Below are positions 62,641 to 64,000 of a DNA stretch of 64,000 nt, one piece after another. Within the stretch, counting starts at the first letter, position 1; each line of letters begins with the position of its first letter. The translations under genes were made by a program, and so were the position numbers. Origin of the DNA: Aerococcus urinaehominis (lineage in GTDB: Bacteria > Bacillota > Bacilli > Lactobacillales > Aerococcaceae); NCBI RefSeq assembly GCF_001543245.1, contig NZ_CP014163.1:124001-188000 (forward strand). The letters are read 5' to 3'. The notes beneath the pieces are model-generated. The model made no database searches. It saw only the letters and a program-made list of their open reading frames with translations, and was not told where the DNA came from.

Positions 62641-64000
62641 ATGTTAGAAACATTAACAAAACTCATTAGTCCCCTTAATGATTTTCTCTACTACCCTGTC
62701 CTCATCATCCTTTTGATCGGTCTCGGTCTCTATTTTACCGTCCGCACCGGCTTGATTCAGATCACCCAATTCAAGGATGCGGTCAGTGTCATTACTGAGA
62801 AACCAGCGGAAGATGATGCGGTTTCTTCCTTCCAGGCCCTAATGGTTTCCACAGCTTCCCGGGTAGGTACTGGTAATATTGTCGGTGTATCAACAGCTAT
62901 CTGTTTAGGTGGCTACGGGGCTGTCTTTTGGATGTGGCTGGTAGCTATCATTGGTGGCGCTTCTGCTTTTATTGAGTCCACTCTCGCCCAAATCTACAAG
63001 AAAAAAGGCCGCTTTGGTGAATCATACGGAGGCCCGGCCTATTATATTGAACAAGCGCTTGGTCAACGCTGGTTGGGTATTATTTTTGCCATATGTCTTA
63101 TTCTCACCTATGCTGTTGGTTTCAATATGCTGGCTGCCTATAACCTACAAGATTCTTTCCGCATCTATAGCTTCTATAACAGTCAAATTTCGCCTTATCT
63201 AATTGGCGGCATCTTAGCCTTAGTGACTTGCTATTGTATCTTAGGTGGTGGTCAACGCATCATCAAGGTAACCTCCTTCCTGGTTCCTTTTATGGGGCTG
63301 ATTTATGTTGGTGTTGCCCTAGTGATGATTGTCCTTAACCTGGACTATCTACCAACCATCTTTAAGTTAATTTTCGCAGATGCCTTTAATTTTAAAGCTA
63401 TTTTCTCTGGTATTGCCGGTTCCAGCATGATGTACGGTATTAAGCGTGGTCTTTATTCAAACGAAGCTGGGATTGGATCAGCTCCTAATGCGGCTGCCTC
63501 TGCTCAAGTTTCACATCCGGTTAAGCAAGGTTTAGTCCAAATGATTTCAGTCTTTATTGATACACTTTTAATTTGTACCGCTACAGCCTTTATGTGCCTA
63601 GCTTCTGGAATTGCCCCTAACCCAGATTTATCTGGTGCCCCTTATGTCCAAGAAGCCTTAGCTTCAGCTTTCGGACCAATTGGACCCTACTTTGTTACCC
63701 TTGCCCTGGTCTTATTTGCCTTCACTACCTTAATTGGTAACCTTTACTATGTTGATAACAACCTAGCCTATATTTTTGGCACTACTCCTGGACGTCGCTT
63801 TATGATTGGTTATCGGCTACTAGCAGGACTAGTCATTTTCTTAGGTGCCCTCCAAGAAGCAGATTTTGCTTGGTTAGCAGCTGACTTTATGATGGCTTTA
63901 ATGGCTTTGATTAACCTGCCAACCATCTTGATTCTCAGCAAGACCGCTATAAATGCCCTAGCAGACTATAAAGCGCAAAGAAAAGCCGGCAAAGATCCTG
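62641..64000 (+). CDS. AGCS family sodium:alanine/glycine symporter, 3' end outside window
   Basis: 453 codons are visible and the frame is open at the window end, so the gene continues. GAAGGTG precedes the ATG. The family signature is clear: the N-terminal YPVLIILLIGLGLYFTVRTG, ASRVGTGNIVGVSTAI, YGGPAYYIE, GIKRGLYSNEAGIGSAPNAAA and the membrane pattern of about ten segments so far. It should import alanine or glycine with sodium. Confidence 0.88.
   Translation, partial: MLETLTKLISPLNDFLYYPVLIILLIGLGLYFTVRTGLIQITQFKDAVSVITEKPAEDDAVSSFQALMVSTASRVGTGNIVGVSTAICLGGYGAVFWMWLVAIIGGASAFIESTLAQIYKKKGRFGESYGGPAYYIEQALGQRWLGIIFAICLILTYAVGFNMLAAYNLQDSFRIYSFYNSQISPYLIGGILALVTCYCILGGGQRIIKVTSFLVPFMGLIYVGVALVMIVLNLDYLPTIFKLIFADAFNFKAIFSGIAGSSMMYGIKRGLYSNEAGIGSAPNAAASAQVSHPVKQGLVQMISVFIDTLLICTATAFMCLASGIAPNPDLSGAPYVQEALASAFGPIGPYFVTLALVLFAFTTLIGNLYYVDNNLAYIFGTTPGRRFMIGYRLLAGLVIFLGALQEADFAWLAADFMMALMALINLPTILILSKTAINALADYKAQRKAGKDP

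Overview
The window is a 64 kb stretch of a low-GC Gram-positive chromosome, probably Lactobacillales. The evidence is strong AGGAGG ribosome sites, a YSIRK-type/LPXTG surface protein, a Mga-like regulator, MprF, an ECF-transporter S component, PyrR control and CcpA-type cre sites. The gene style fits Aerococcaceae (Aerococcus and relatives), but I infer the genus only weakly. One tRNA is present; there is no rRNA and no CRISPR array. The first and last genes run off the window.

Layout. 0-8 kb: end of a DUF2075 helicase-like gene with a MazG-like pyrophosphohydrolase, a GRAM-domain protein, a secreted LysM/proline-repeat/CAP protein, a CapA-like phosphoesterase and a polytopic membrane protein. 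8-19 kb: secreted M13 peptidase, a mazEF pair, glycerol dehydrogenase, a MetE-like methyltransferase, an epimerase gene frameshifted in an A tract beside its start, a codB-codA pair preceded by a PyrR-binding-type RNA hairpin, pyrR, and a short-chain dehydrogenase.

19.5-29.3 kb is an accessory island: tyrosine recombinase, higBA, a second mazEF, an IS256-family element, a two-gene restriction-modification-like system (methyltransferase-like protein plus a GIY-YIG/helicase/Eco57I-type methylase fusion) and relBE. The IS element cuts off the 3' end of the large R-M gene. The missing piece is not on the other side of the IS, so an IS-associated deletion is likely.

29-43.7 kb: Ohr, an acetamidase-family enzyme, an M20 deacylase, then a cell-surface region. 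It has two paralogous secreted beta-propeller-like proteins (one carrying CWB2 wall-binding repeats), a GerM-domain lipoprotein, DUF554 and GNAT genes, a MSCRAMM-like adhesin with no LPXTG but a basic aromatic tail, a pgaC/pgaD-like polysaccharide synthase pair, and a VTC-domain/DUF4956 pair. I infer that this region makes, binds and perhaps processes a poly-N-acetylglucosamine-type exopolysaccharide.

44-54 kb: a 2580-residue LPXTG repeat protein next to a Mga-type regulator gene broken by one in-frame stop codon, and a small noncoding region with a perfect 36-bp palindrome. 54-64 kb: old-yellow-enzyme-like oxidoreductase, aldehyde dehydrogenase, a zinc-ribbon protein in an apparent operon with mprF, a tRNA-Thr(CGT) with several mispaired stem positions, gpmA, an ECF S component and a truncated AGCS sodium:amino-acid symporter.
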